Assembly: GCA_903901975.1 (NCBI GenBank)
Contig: CAIUTB010000102.1
Location: 1-56,135, forward strand
DNA length: 56,135 nt
Source of the DNA: an uncultured Bacteroidales bacterium
GTDB taxonomy: Bacteria; Bacteroidota; Bacteroidia; Bacteroidales; Paludibacteraceae
Direction: 5' to 3'
The position numbers and the translations under genes were made by a program. The notes under the pieces are model-generated. The model saw only the letters and a list, made by a program, of their open reading frames with translations. It searched no databases and was not told where the DNA came from. Each line of letters opens with the position of its first letter. Positions within the stretch are counted from its first letter, which is position 1. Positions 28,261 through 36,721 of this stretch are shown here, one piece after another.

Positions 28261-28399
28261 AGGGGAATTATAATAGTCCACTTGTTTTTATTTGTTCTAT
28301 AAATAGACTATTTTTGTAAATTATTTTGATTTAAATCAAGGACATTTATTTAATTCACTTTAAATCTGGTCTTCAAGTCCCCTTTAGGGGATTTAGGGG
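28247..28399. repeat. CCCCTAAAGGGG element A (inverted pair filling the uvrA-hisB gap)
   Basis: The left arm CCCCTAACCCCTAAAGGGG (28247-28265) and a right arm in the opposite orientation (28379-28399, CCCCTTTAGGGG then ATTTAGGGG) enclose about 113 AT-rich bases. The left arm overlaps the uvrA stop codon and the right arm ends 17 bases before the hisB ATG. The same word occurs in element B (31188-31320) and singly at 47569-47592. Each arm contains its own palindrome, CCCC-TAAA-GGGG. Confidence 0.9.
28309..28316 (+). promoter_or_regulatory. Candidate hisB -7 box inside element A
   Basis: TATTTTTG matches TAnnTTTG exactly, about 100 bases before the hisB ATG. A TTTG lies at 28291-28294 but only 14 bases upstream. 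At 19-21 bases there is only a T-run. Confidence 0.4.
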
Positions 28400-28416
28400 T
28401 CATTAAATTATAAGTC

Positions 28417-29550
28417 ATGCCAGAAATAATCAAAAAGAAAGTACTTTTCATTGACCGTGATGGAACTATCATAAACGAACCGCCGGTAACCTTTCAGGTT
28501 GATACCCTGGAGCAAATGGAATTTTTGCCGGGCGTTTTGCGTAATCTGCATTTTATTCGTCAGAAACTGGATTTTGAATGGGCATTGGTAACTAATCAGG
28601 ATGGTCTTGGCACTGAAGTTTATCCTCAAGCTAATTTTGATTCGGTTCAGGCTAAATTCCTTCAAACACTGGCTAACGAGGACATTAGTTTCGATAAAAT
28701 TTTTATCGACAAATCCTTCTCTGAAGATAATCTGCCAACCCGAAAACCGGGTACAGCCTTGCTGAAAGAATACTTTTCCCAAAAATATGATTTGGCAGGC
28801 TCATTCGTGATTGGCGATCGGATTACCGATGTGGAACTGGCTAAAAACCTGGGATGTAAAGCAATTTTGATAAGCGATGACTCTGAAATTCTGAAAGATA
28901 AGAATTTAGCAGAATTTTGTGCCTTGCAAACAAGCAGTTGGGATGCAATTGCTGAATTTCTGTTTGCCGGTGAGCGCACTGCCACTGTAAAACGAACCAC
29001 CAAAGAAACAGATATCTTTATTGAACTGAATCTGGATGGTTCAGGAAAATGCAATATTGACACCGGATTAAAATTCTTCGACCATATGCTGGAACAGATT
29101 GGCAAACACTCCGGTTCTGACCTCAGCATTAAAGTGAAAGGTGATTTAGAAGTGGACGAGCATCACACGATTGAAGATACTGCTATTGCGCTGGGCGAAG
29201 CTCTTGGCAAAGCGTTAGGAAATAAACGGGGTATCGAACGCTATGGTTTTTACCTGCCCATGGACGATTGTTTATGTTCGGTGGCACTGGACTTTGGTGG
29301 TCGTGCCTGGCTGGTTTTCGATGCTGAATTCAAACGCGAGTATATTGGCGATTTACCCACCGAAATGATTTACCATTTCTTCAAATCACTGAGCGATGCT
29401 GCCCGTATAAATCTGAATATAAAAGCGGAAGGTGATAATGAACATCACAAACTGGAAGGCATCTTCAAAGCATTGGCTAAGTCGATAAAAATGGCAGTGA
29501 AGCGCGATATTTATCAGTATGAATTGCCTTCTACCAAAGGACTTCTTTGA
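28417..29550 (+). CDS. hisB: Bifunctional histidinol-phosphatase / imidazoleglycerol-phosphate dehydratase
   Basis: 377 residues, the bifunctional HisB layout. It catalyses steps 7 and 9 of histidine synthesis. The N-terminal HAD phosphatase (about 1-165) has [10 protein letters not shown], with nucleophile and acid aspartates, and [16 protein letters not shown]. The C-terminal dehydratase (about 185-377) has [31 protein letters not shown] and [13 protein letters not shown], the histidine-rich Mn-binding motifs. No other his gene is nearby, although hisG, hisD and hisC often accompany it in the phylum, so it is either detached from the operon or moved. It sits behind element A. Confidence 0.95.
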   Translation: MPEIIKKKVLFIDRDGTIINEPPVTFQVDTLEQMEFLPGVLRNLHFIRQKLDFEWALVTNQDGLGTEVYPQANFDSVQAKFLQTLANEDISFDKIFIDKSFSEDNLPTRKPGTALLKEYFSQKYDLAGSFVIGDRITDVELAKNLGCKAILISDDSEILKDKNLAEFCALQTSSWDAIAEFLFAGERTATVKRTTKETDIFIELNLDGSGKCNIDTGLKFFDHMLEQIGKHSGSDLSIKVKGDLEVDEHHTIEDTAIALGEALGKALGNKRGIERYGFYLPMDDCLCSVALDFGGRAWLVFDAEFKREYIGDLPTEMIYHFFKSLSDAARINLNIKAEGDNEHHKLEGIFKALAKSIKMAVKRDIYQYELPSTKGLL

Positions 29551-29583
29551 TTTACAATTTATTCATTACAGTTTACTATTGAA

Positions 29584-31194
29584 ATGAGATTTTTGCTCCA
29601 TAATATTTTCTTAATTTCTATTCTTCTGCTTCTAAGCCTGCATGTTTCAGCACAACCATCAACAGTTGAGCGACCACGATTGGTAGTGGGCATCATGGTG
29701 GATGGTTTGCAGCAAAAACACATTGATTTGCTGTGGAACTACTTCGACCCGAACGGTTTCAAAAAAATCATCGGTCAGGGAGCAAATTGCCGGAATGTTT
29801 CGTACAACATTGTTTCGGCAGGAAATGCTTCCGACATAGCCACCGTAATGACTGGATCGATACCTTATTATAATGGAATTGTAGGTAATAATTATTATAA
29901 CAGAACTGAAGATGAAATACAATCGATAATACAAGATGATGACCAAATTGGCATTGGAACGAAGCAGACTTTATCAGCTCACAACTTATTAGCAAGTACG
30001 ATTAGCGATGAGATTATACTTGCTAATCCCGGAAAATCGAAAAGTTACGCGGTGGCTTTAAGTCCCGAAGAAGCGATTATGCTGGGCGGTCATACGGCAA
30101 AAAGCGTAGCATGGATAGACGATGTAAATTATAAATGGATTACAACCGGATATTATACCGACGGGCTTTCGCATTGGGCTGATGAGATGAATGTGAATGG
30201 CGTTTTCCAGAATTATATGTCACGAACCTGGGGGCCGATATACAACATTAATACCTATTTGTCAAAACCAAATCGTGAAGACAAAAAATGGGGATTCTTT
30301 TATGATCCCACAACGAAAAAGGGGAAACATTCACTGGCATCCATTCTCCGAACGACACCTGCTGCAAACGGTTTAGTAACAGAACTGGGTTTGAAAATTC
30401 TCGAAAATGAGCATTTAGGAACAGAGAGTCAACCGGATATTCTGTTGTTGCAATTTACAGTTCGCACCCCTTTCGAGAAAACAACTTCACTTCAATCTGC
30501 TGAGAAAGAAGATATTTACCTTCGACTGGACAAAGAAATTCAGACTTTATTACAAAAAATAGATGTTAAAGTGGGTTTAGACCGAACCCTGATTTATATG
30601 TTTGGCAATCAAACTCAGATACACTCACCAACCGAACTGGGCGAAAATAAGATTCCGGCAGGTTACTTCAATGCTGACCGGTCACTGGCTTTGCTGAGCA
30701 CCTATTTGATGGCTATTTATGGACAGGAAAAATGGATTTCGGGCTACTATGGCAAAAACATTTTTCTTAATAAAGTAAAAATTGAAGAGAAAAAACTCAA
30801 TTTTACCGATTTTCAAAAAACAGTTGCCGAATTTATGCTTGATTTTGAAGGAATTCAGTCTGCAATTCAATCATCACAAGTGCTTAATTTGGGCGGAAAT
30901 TCAAATTCAGAAATGACCAGAATTAGAAATTCAACCAATAAAAATTGTGTTGGTGATATAATAATTACTTTATTGCCGGGTTGGATTGAAGTGGACAATA
31001 AAAATAATCCGGTTGGTGAATCAAATTCGATTGTTTCGTACACACCACTTTACTTCTTTGGTTGGAAAATAAAACCACAAACTGTTTCTGCATCCTATCA
31101 AACTACTGATATTGCTCCAACTATTTCTCGCATTCTCGATATTCCGATGCCAAATGCCTGTATTGGAAAGCCGATAATTGAAATAAACCCCTAA
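29584..31194 (+). CDS. Alkaline-phosphatase-superfamily (PafA-like) protein lacking metal ligands
   Basis: 536 residues with signal peptide 1-23 (ending LHVSA), so it is exported. The fold is recognisable from PRLVVGIMVDGLQ at the start, IYLRLDKEIQTLLQKID in the middle, and YFFGWKIKPQ ... TDIAPTISRILDIPMPNACIGKPI at the end. Active relatives have D-x-V-G-H, T-A-D-H-G and Y-D-T-H-V-P blocks for the two zinc ions. Here the equivalent places read RTPFEKT, MFGNQTQ and VSYTPL. The nucleophile block reads SAGNASDIATVMTGS. Only the N-terminal aspartate (MVDG) remains. It is probably a binding or structural pseudoenzyme of the periplasm. Its stop codon lies in element B. Confidence 0.8.
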   Translation: MRFLLHNIFLISILLLLSLHVSAQPSTVERPRLVVGIMVDGLQQKHIDLLWNYFDPNGFKKIIGQGANCRNVSYNIVSAGNASDIATVMTGSIPYYNGIVGNNYYNRTEDEIQSIIQDDDQIGIGTKQTLSAHNLLASTISDEIILANPGKSKSYAVALSPEEAIMLGGHTAKSVAWIDDVNYKWITTGYYTDGLSHWADEMNVNGVFQNYMSRTWGPIYNINTYLSKPNREDKKWGFFYDPTTKKGKHSLASILRTTPAANGLVTELGLKILENEHLGTESQPDILLLQFTVRTPFEKTTSLQSAEKEDIYLRLDKEIQTLLQKIDVKVGLDRTLIYMFGNQTQIHSPTELGENKIPAGYFNADRSLALLSTYLMAIYGQEKWISGYYGKNIFLNKVKIEEKKLNFTDFQKTVAEFMLDFEGIQSAIQSSQVLNLGGNSNSEMTRIRNSTNKNCVGDIIITLLPGWIEVDNKNNPVGESNSIVSYTPLYFFGWKIKPQTVSASYQTTDIAPTISRILDIPMPNACIGKPIIEINP

Positions 31195-31320
31195 AAAGAC
31201 CCCCAACCCCTAAAGGGGAGAAACGAAAATACTAAATTTATTTTCAAGACCAAGATGAAAAATATTAATAAAAATACAGGAAATGAAAGTAACTCCAGTT
31301 CCCCTTTAGGGGTTAGGGGT
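31188..31320. repeat. CCCCTAAAGGGG element B (inverted pair across the phosphatase-patB border)
   Basis: The left arm at 31188-31219 (CCCCTAAAAAGACCCCC, then AACCCCTAAAGGGG) and the right arm at 31299-31320 (CCCCTTTAGGGGTTAGGGG) are inverted relative to each other and enclose about 80 bases. The right arm is an exact inverted copy of the left arm of element A over about 21 bases. The left arm provides the stop codon of the upstream gene. The right arm lies inside the reading frame of patB and ends just before its conserved core. Confidence 0.9.
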
Positions 31321-32493
31321 AAGTACAATTTTGACGAAATAATTGACCGCAACAACACCGGTGCTATTAAAATTGAACGTTGCAAAACGCTTTTCGGGAC
31401 TGAAGATGTATTGCCACTTTGGGTTGCTGATATGGATTTTCGTACGCCTGATTTTATTCTGGAAGCTATACGTCAGCGGTTGGAGCATCCTATTCTGGGT
31501 TACACAATGTCACCCAAAAACTTTTATCCGCTGACTGTGAAATGGATAAGCGAACATCATAATTGGGATATAAAACGGGATTGGGTAGGTTTTCTACCGG
31601 GTATCGTTCCCGGATTGGCATTTGCGGTTCAGAGTCTGACCGAAGTGGGTGACGAAATCATTGTTCAATCGCCGGTGTACTATCCATTTTTTCATGTAAT
31701 TGAAAATAATCATCGAGTGTTGGTAAATAATCAGCTGAAAGAAGTTGAGGGGAAATTTGTGATGGATTTGGCTGATTTGGAACAAAAATTTACGTCAAAA
31801 ACGAAATTGTTTATTCTTTGTAATCCGCATAATCCGGGTGGACGTGTTTGGACCAAAGAAGAACTCCAACAATTTGCCAGTGTTTGTGAGAAACATAATG
31901 TGACCATTATTTCAGATGAAATACACGCCGATATGGTCTTACCAGGCTGTACTTCTCACACACCGTTTGCCACTGTTTCAGCATGGGCTGAACAACATAC
32001 GGTGACCTTTATGGCACCTACCAAAGTGTTCAACATGCCCGGATTAATCAGTTCTGCCTATATAATTCCAAATACTGAACTGCGTCAAAAATTCGCCAAA
32101 TTCCTGGAAGCTTCAGAAATGAATGCAGGTAATATATTTGCCTACATTGGCGCAGTGGCTGCTTACGAAAACGGCGAAGAGTGGAGGATTCAAATGCTTG
32201 ATTATGTTCAGGGGAACATAGAATATATTACTGATTTTCTAAAGAAAAATGTACCACAGGTAAAACCCATGATTCCGGAAGCCTCATTTTTAGTGTGGCT
32301 GGATTGCGAAGAATTAGGAATGGAAACCGATGAACTACATAAATTCTTTTCGCTACAAGCTGGATTAGGACTCAATAAAGGGACTGTTTTCGGTCCCGGT
32401 GGCGAATACCATTTGCGCCTGAATGTGGCTTGTTCACGTCGGATATTGGAAAAGGCGATGAAGCAACTTCATTCAGCGGTAAACAGTAATTAG
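31255..32493 (+). CDS. patB: PLP-dependent C-S lyase / aminotransferase, PatB/MalY type
   Basis: 412 residues. It is a fold-type I PLP enzyme; family members cleave cystathionine or cysteine conjugates. Core motifs are LPLWVADMDFRTPDFI, GFLPGIVPGLAFAV, FILCNPHNPGGRVWT, ISDEIHADMVLPG and FMAPTKVFNMPGLISS (Schiff-base lysine). The family core normally starts at the methionine just before KYNFDEIIDR, and here that K is at 31321. The 22 codons from the ATG at 31255 are element B sequence (giving SSSPLGVRG), and no start codon lies nearer. So translation must begin inside the element, adding an alien N-terminus, or a non-standard start is used. Confidence 0.9.
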   Translation: MKNINKNTGNESNSSSPLGVRGKYNFDEIIDRNNTGAIKIERCKTLFGTEDVLPLWVADMDFRTPDFILEAIRQRLEHPILGYTMSPKNFYPLTVKWISEHHNWDIKRDWVGFLPGIVPGLAFAVQSLTEVGDEIIVQSPVYYPFFHVIENNHRVLVNNQLKEVEGKFVMDLADLEQKFTSKTKLFILCNPHNPGGRVWTKEELQQFASVCEKHNVTIISDEIHADMVLPGCTSHTPFATVSAWAEQHTVTFMAPTKVFNMPGLISSAYIIPNTELRQKFAKFLEASEMNAGNIFAYIGAVAAYENGEEWRIQMLDYVQGNIEYITDFLKKNVPQVKPMIPEASFLVWLDCEELGMETDELHKFFSLQAGLGLNKGTVFGPGGEYHLRLNVACSRRILEKAMKQLHSAVNSN

Positions 32494-32584
32494 TTGATAG
32501 TTGTCAGTTGACAATTGACAGTAAATTAATTATCAACCGAACTAATCACTTTATGAACTTTATAAACTTTATGTACTGAAAATC

Positions 32585-33247
32585 ATGGACGTAAAAATAG
32601 AATCTTCGTGGAAAGCCGTTCTACAAAACGAGTTTGAAAAAGAGTATTTTGTCAGGCTGACTGATTTTGTTCGAAATGAATATAAAAACAAACTGACATT
32701 TCCACCTGCATCGCTTATTTTTAATGCCTTTGATCAATGTCCCTTCGATAAAGTGAAAGTAGTGATAATAGGGCAAGATCCCTATCATGGTGATGGTCAG
32801 GCTCACGGTTTGTGTTTTTCGGTGAATGATGGTGTGGCATTTCCACCTTCGTTGCTCAATATTTTCAAAGAAATAGAACGTGATTTAACAAAAACCACCC
32901 CAACGAGTGGGAATTTAATTCGTTGGGCGCAACAAGGAGTTCTTTTGCTCAACGCCACATTAACTGTTGAGGCTCACCTTGCAGGTTCGCATCAAAACAA
33001 GGGCTGGGAAACCTTTACGGATTCGGTTATCCGATTATTGGCAAATGAAAAAAAGCAGTTGGTATTTATGCTTTGGGGATCGTATGCTCAGAAAAAGGGA
33101 GAATTTATTGATTCAAAACGACATCTGGTGCTCAAGTCCGTTCATCCTTCTCCTCTTTCTGCCTATCGGGGATTTATCGGAAACAATCATTTTTCGCTGG
33201 CAAATAAATACCTGAGAGAGAACAATCAAACTGAAATAAATTGGTAA
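32585..33247 (+). CDS. ung: Uracil-DNA glycosylase, family 1
   Basis: 220 residues, the usual length. It removes uracil from DNA to start base excision repair. The catalytic water-activating loop is VIIGQDPYHGDGQAHG (D65), the uracil pocket is LLLNATLTV, and the DNA intercalation loop is HPSPLSAYRGF. All active-site residues are present. It is preceded by low-complexity sequence of the GTTGTCAGTTGACAATTG type (about 32490-32540) and followed by ettA after 124 bases, so co-transcription is uncertain. Confidence 0.97.
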   Translation: MDVKIESSWKAVLQNEFEKEYFVRLTDFVRNEYKNKLTFPPASLIFNAFDQCPFDKVKVVIIGQDPYHGDGQAHGLCFSVNDGVAFPPSLLNIFKEIERDLTKTTPTSGNLIRWAQQGVLLLNATLTVEAHLAGSHQNKGWETFTDSVIRLLANEKKQLVFMLWGSYAQKKGEFIDSKRHLVLKSVHPSPLSAYRGFIGNNHFSLANKYLRENNQTEINW

Positions 33248-33371
33248 AAAACAAAGCAACTGCTTAAGAAAAACAATATTAAAAACTAACAATTAACTAA
33301 TGTTTCATTTGCTTTCAGAAAAAACATTATTCATTTTAAAATCCTAAATTAAAAAATCTCAAAATAAAATT

Positions 33372-35042
33372 ATGGCCGACGATAAAAAAGTAATTTTCTC
33401 GATGGTGGGAGTAAGTAAGACCTTTCCGCCTCAAAAAAAAGTATTAAACAATATCTATCTTTCATTTTTCTACGGAGCTAAAATCGGTATTATCGGGTTG
33501 AACGGTTCTGGTAAATCTACCTTGTTAAAAATCATTGCCGGTGTAGAAAAAAGCTTCGAGGGTGAAGTGGTTTTCTCACCCGGTTATTCCGTAGGGTATC
33601 TGGAACAAGACCCCAAACTCGATCCCACTAAAACGGTGAAAGAAATTGTACAGGAAGGCGTGCAGGAAATTGTCGATATGATTGCCGAGTACGATAAAAT
33701 CAATGAACAATTTGCCGATCCGGAAGCCGATTTCGATAAACTGATTGCCCGCCAGGGTGAATTGCAGGAATTACTCGATCATGCCGATGCGTGGAATTTA
33801 GACAATAAGCTGGAACGAGCTATGGACGCACTGCGCTGTCCACCGGAAGAATGGAAAATTGAAAATCTGTCAGGGGGTGAGCGACGTCGTGTGGCTTTGT
33901 GCCGTTTATTACTTCGCAATCCGGATATTCTGTTGCTCGATGAGCCAACTAACCACCTCGATGCTGAATCGGTTGAATGGTTGGAACATCACCTGCAACA
34001 ATATGCCGGAACGGTGATTGCAATTACCCACGACCGCTACTTCCTCGATAATGTTTCAGGTTGGATTCTTGAACTCGACCGTGGCGAAGGAATTCCATGG
34101 AAAGGAAATTACACATCGTGGTTGGAACAAAAAACGGCTCGTATGGCTGGTGAAGAAAAGCAAGCGAGTAAACGCCGAAAAACCCTGGAACGTGAATTGG
34201 AATGGGTGCGAATGGCTCCAAAAGCACGACACGCAAAAGGGAAAGCCCGTTTGGAAGCTTATGACAAGCTGATAAATGCCGATCAACGCGAAAAAGAAGA
34301 GAAACTCGAACTTTTTATTCCCAACGGACCACGTTTAGGAAATAAAGTGGTGGAATCGATTGCCGTTTCGAAAGCGTTTGGCGACAAATTGTTATTCGAC
34401 AACCTGAACTTTATGCTTCCACCTAATGGAATTGTAGGCATTATCGGACCAAATGGTGCCGGTAAAACCACCTTGTTCCGCATGATGATGGGCATCGAAA
34501 AAGCCGATAACGGAACTTTCGAAATTGGTGAAACAGTAAAAATTGGTTATGTTGATCAAAGCCATGCCGACATTGACCCTGAAAAAACTGTTTATCAGGT
34601 GGTTTCAGGAGGAACAGAATTTATTCGGGTTGGTGGAAAAGAAATCAATGCCCGTGCTTACCTGTCACGCTTCAACTTTGCCGGAGGCGATCAGGAAAAA
34701 TTGTGTGGAGTGCTGTCAGGTGGTGAACGAAACCGTTTGCATTTGGCTATTACACTCAAATCGGAAGCCAACGTATTGCTTCTCGATGAACCAACAAACG
34801 ATATTGACGTGAATACTTTACGTGCATTGGAAGAAGGACTCGAAGCATTTGCCGGATGCGCCGTGGTTATTTCTCACGACCGTTGGTTTCTCGACCGTAT
34901 TTGCACACACATCATAGCATTTGAAGGGAATTCGGAGATTTTTGTATTTGAAGGTTCATACTCCGAATACGAAGAAAACAAGAAAATGCGCCTGGGTGAC
35001 GAAGGACCAAAACGTATCCGATATAAAAAATTGATGGTTTAA
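33372..35042 (+). CDS. ettA: Energy-dependent translational throttle protein EttA (ABC-F)
   Basis: 556 residues, two ABC domains and no membrane part. EttA binds the ribosomal E site and gates the first elongation step according to the ATP/ADP ratio. Walker A: IGLNGSGKST and IGPNGAGKTT; signatures: NLSGGERRRVALCRLL and LSGGERNRLHLAITL; Walker B: LLLDEPTNHLD and LLLDEPTNDID. The linker between domains (EREL EWVRMAPKARHAKGKARL region) and the absence of a long C-terminal coiled coil favour EttA over Uup or YheS. Followed by a strong bidirectional terminator. Confidence 0.95.
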   Translation: MADDKKVIFSMVGVSKTFPPQKKVLNNIYLSFFYGAKIGIIGLNGSGKSTLLKIIAGVEKSFEGEVVFSPGYSVGYLEQDPKLDPTKTVKEIVQEGVQEIVDMIAEYDKINEQFADPEADFDKLIARQGELQELLDHADAWNLDNKLERAMDALRCPPEEWKIENLSGGERRRVALCRLLLRNPDILLLDEPTNHLDAESVEWLEHHLQQYAGTVIAITHDRYFLDNVSGWILELDRGEGIPWKGNYTSWLEQKTARMAGEEKQASKRRKTLERELEWVRMAPKARHAKGKARLEAYDKLINADQREKEEKLELFIPNGPRLGNKVVESIAVSKAFGDKLLFDNLNFMLPPNGIVGIIGPNGAGKTTLFRMMMGIEKADNGTFEIGETVKIGYVDQSHADIDPEKTVYQVVSGGTEFIRVGGKEINARAYLSRFNFAGGDQEKLCGVLSGGERNRLHLAITLKSEANVLLLDEPTNDIDVNTLRALEEGLEAFAGCAVVISHDRWFLDRICTHIIAFEGNSEIFVFEGSYSEYEENKKMRLGDEGPKRIRYKKLMV

Positions 35043-35078
35043 TCCAGTTGACAGTGAACAGCGAATAATTATTATGTA

Positions 35079-35111
35079 AAACGGGTTTAATCTTATTGAT
35101 TAAACCCGTTT
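35079..35111. terminator. Bidirectional terminator between ettA and the DUF4301 gene
   Basis: A perfect 14-bp stem (35079-35092 with 35098-35111, AAACGGGTTTAATC) with loop TTATT lies between convergent genes. T-rich tails follow on both strands. Short AGTTGACAGTGAACAG-type low-complexity sequence flanks it on each side. Confidence 0.9.
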
Positions 35112-35154
35112 ATTTTCTTAACTGTGTACTGTCAACTATAAACTGTCAACTAAC

Positions 35155-36672
35155 TCATTGGTGTTGTGGTCGCAACAAATCATTCACCGTTTTCACAGGA
35201 TTGAAAGTTTCGATAGGCACTTCCACGAAAATCGTGTTCCAGTCACTCATAGCACCATTCCAAAGTCCCGGAAGTTCGAGGGCTTTCAATTCTTTTCCAC
35301 TTTTCGATTTTAGTGAAATAAATCCGGTATTGGGGTCGACAAATTGTACTAAATCAAATTTTTCTCCTTTAAAGTTCTTCAGGCTGCAAACCAAATCAAC
35401 CGGATTGAAATGAGTTGATTTTAGCATTATTTCTTTGTCAGTCGGATTAGTCAGGTCAATTTGCGAACTTTCCAAAATTTGTGGTGAAACCGTTCCATCG
35501 GAATTGACCGTCAGGAATGGACCTCCACCGGGCTCACCAACATTTCTCACCATTCCACAAACCCGAATCGGACGATTCAGTTTTAGGATAAGGTATTTCT
35601 TTAATTCCTCATGCGAAAGAGAATGTAAATTCGGATGATGATTATTCAACCTAACCTCACAAAACTGAGCAATAATTGATAGTTTGGCATCCGAAATTGA
35701 TTCATTTTCCAATTCCTGCAAATAAGCGAAACATTGTTTCTGAATGTTTACCAACATGCCGGCAATCACCTTCTTATAAGTTACCGTGCTCGATTTAAGC
35801 GAATCCGGTACAACATTATCAATATTTTTGATAAAAACAATATCACCGTTCAGGTCATTCAGGTTTTCAATCAAAGCTCCATGACCACCCGGACGAAAAA
35901 CCAATTCGGCATTGTCACGGAAAGGTTGGTTTATTGAATCCACCGCAATGGTGTCGGTCGATGGTTTTTGCTCGGAGAAACTCACATTATATTTCACTCC
36001 AAATTTTCGCTCAAAAGCCGGCAAGGTTTCATTCAGGTGTTTCTCAAATAATTGACGATGTTCCGTTGAAACAGTGAAATAGATATTTGCATTGCCGGTT
36101 TTTCCTGCAGCATACAACGCACCTTCCACCAAATGTTCCTGCATGGGTGTTCGTTTCTCTGTTTTGTACGAATGAAACCGCAATAATCCTTTGGGTAACA
36201 AACCATAGTTTAATCCTTTTTCGGACAATAAATTTTCAACAATCGGCTTAAACTGATTGTCTTTTAGCAACTCATCAATTGATTTTCGATTGTTTTTCTT
36301 ACAAACATCATTCAATTCATCGTAAAATGCAAAGTTCTTAATTTCAGAAAAGAATTTCTTTTCAAAGCTATTCATTGGTTCATCACCTTCCTTTTCTAAA
36401 AACTCAAAAAGGTCTTTAAACATACGGCTCGCTGCACCCGAAGCAGGCACAAATTTGATAATCGTTGCATCGGATTTCAAATACTCATCCCATTGATTCA
36501 GAAGTGTTGGAAGTTCATTTTCCCTGACTTGTACAACACCTTTACCGGGTTCAGCTGCACTTCTGATTTCCAGAAAAGGAAAACCGCTGGCAAATGATTT
36601 CAGTTGTTCGTTGATTTTTTCAAGAGTAATTCCTTTCTTCTTCAATAAAATTTCATCAGTTGGTAATACCAT
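35155..36672 (-). CDS. DUF4301 family protein, nucleotidyltransferase-like
   Basis: 505 residues, cytoplasmic. The N-terminus has KFVPASGAASRMFKDLFEFL, resembling the G-x-G-x-R-M loop of sugar-nucleotide pyrophosphorylases. Further blocks are LLPKGLLRFHSY with RTPMQEHLVEGALYA, and FRPGGHGALIENLNDLNGDIVFIKNIDNV, resembling the substrate and metal parts of UTP-sugar uridylyltransferases. The family has no assigned reaction. I infer a GT-A-type nucleotidyltransferase fold from these motifs. It is the last gene of a minus-strand run (HIT, rsmF, PhnP-like, DUF6340, DUF4301), 49 bases after the lipoprotein, and ends at the bidirectional terminator. Confidence 0.8.
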   Translation of the reverse strand: MVLPTDEILLKKKGITLEKINEQLKSFASGFPFLEIRSAAEPGKGVVQVRENELPTLLNQWDEYLKSDATIIKFVPASGAASRMFKDLFEFLEKEGDEPMNSFEKKFFSEIKNFAFYDELNDVCKKNNRKSIDELLKDNQFKPIVENLLSEKGLNYGLLPKGLLRFHSYKTEKRTPMQEHLVEGALYAAGKTGNANIYFTVSTEHRQLFEKHLNETLPAFERKFGVKYNVSFSEQKPSTDTIAVDSINQPFRDNAELVFRPGGHGALIENLNDLNGDIVFIKNIDNVVPDSLKSSTVTYKKVIAGMLVNIQKQCFAYLQELENESISDAKLSIIAQFCEVRLNNHHPNLHSLSHEELKKYLILKLNRPIRVCGMVRNVGEPGGGPFLTVNSDGTVSPQILESSQIDLTNPTDKEIMLKSTHFNPVDLVCSLKNFKGEKFDLVQFVDPNTGFISLKSKSGKELKALELPGLWNGAMSDWNTIFVEVPIETFNPVKTVNDLLRPQHQ

Positions 36673-36721
36673 TTTTTCTTAATTTTGAAGGTTTATAATT
36701 ATATCAGGCGTCGGATTTTCA

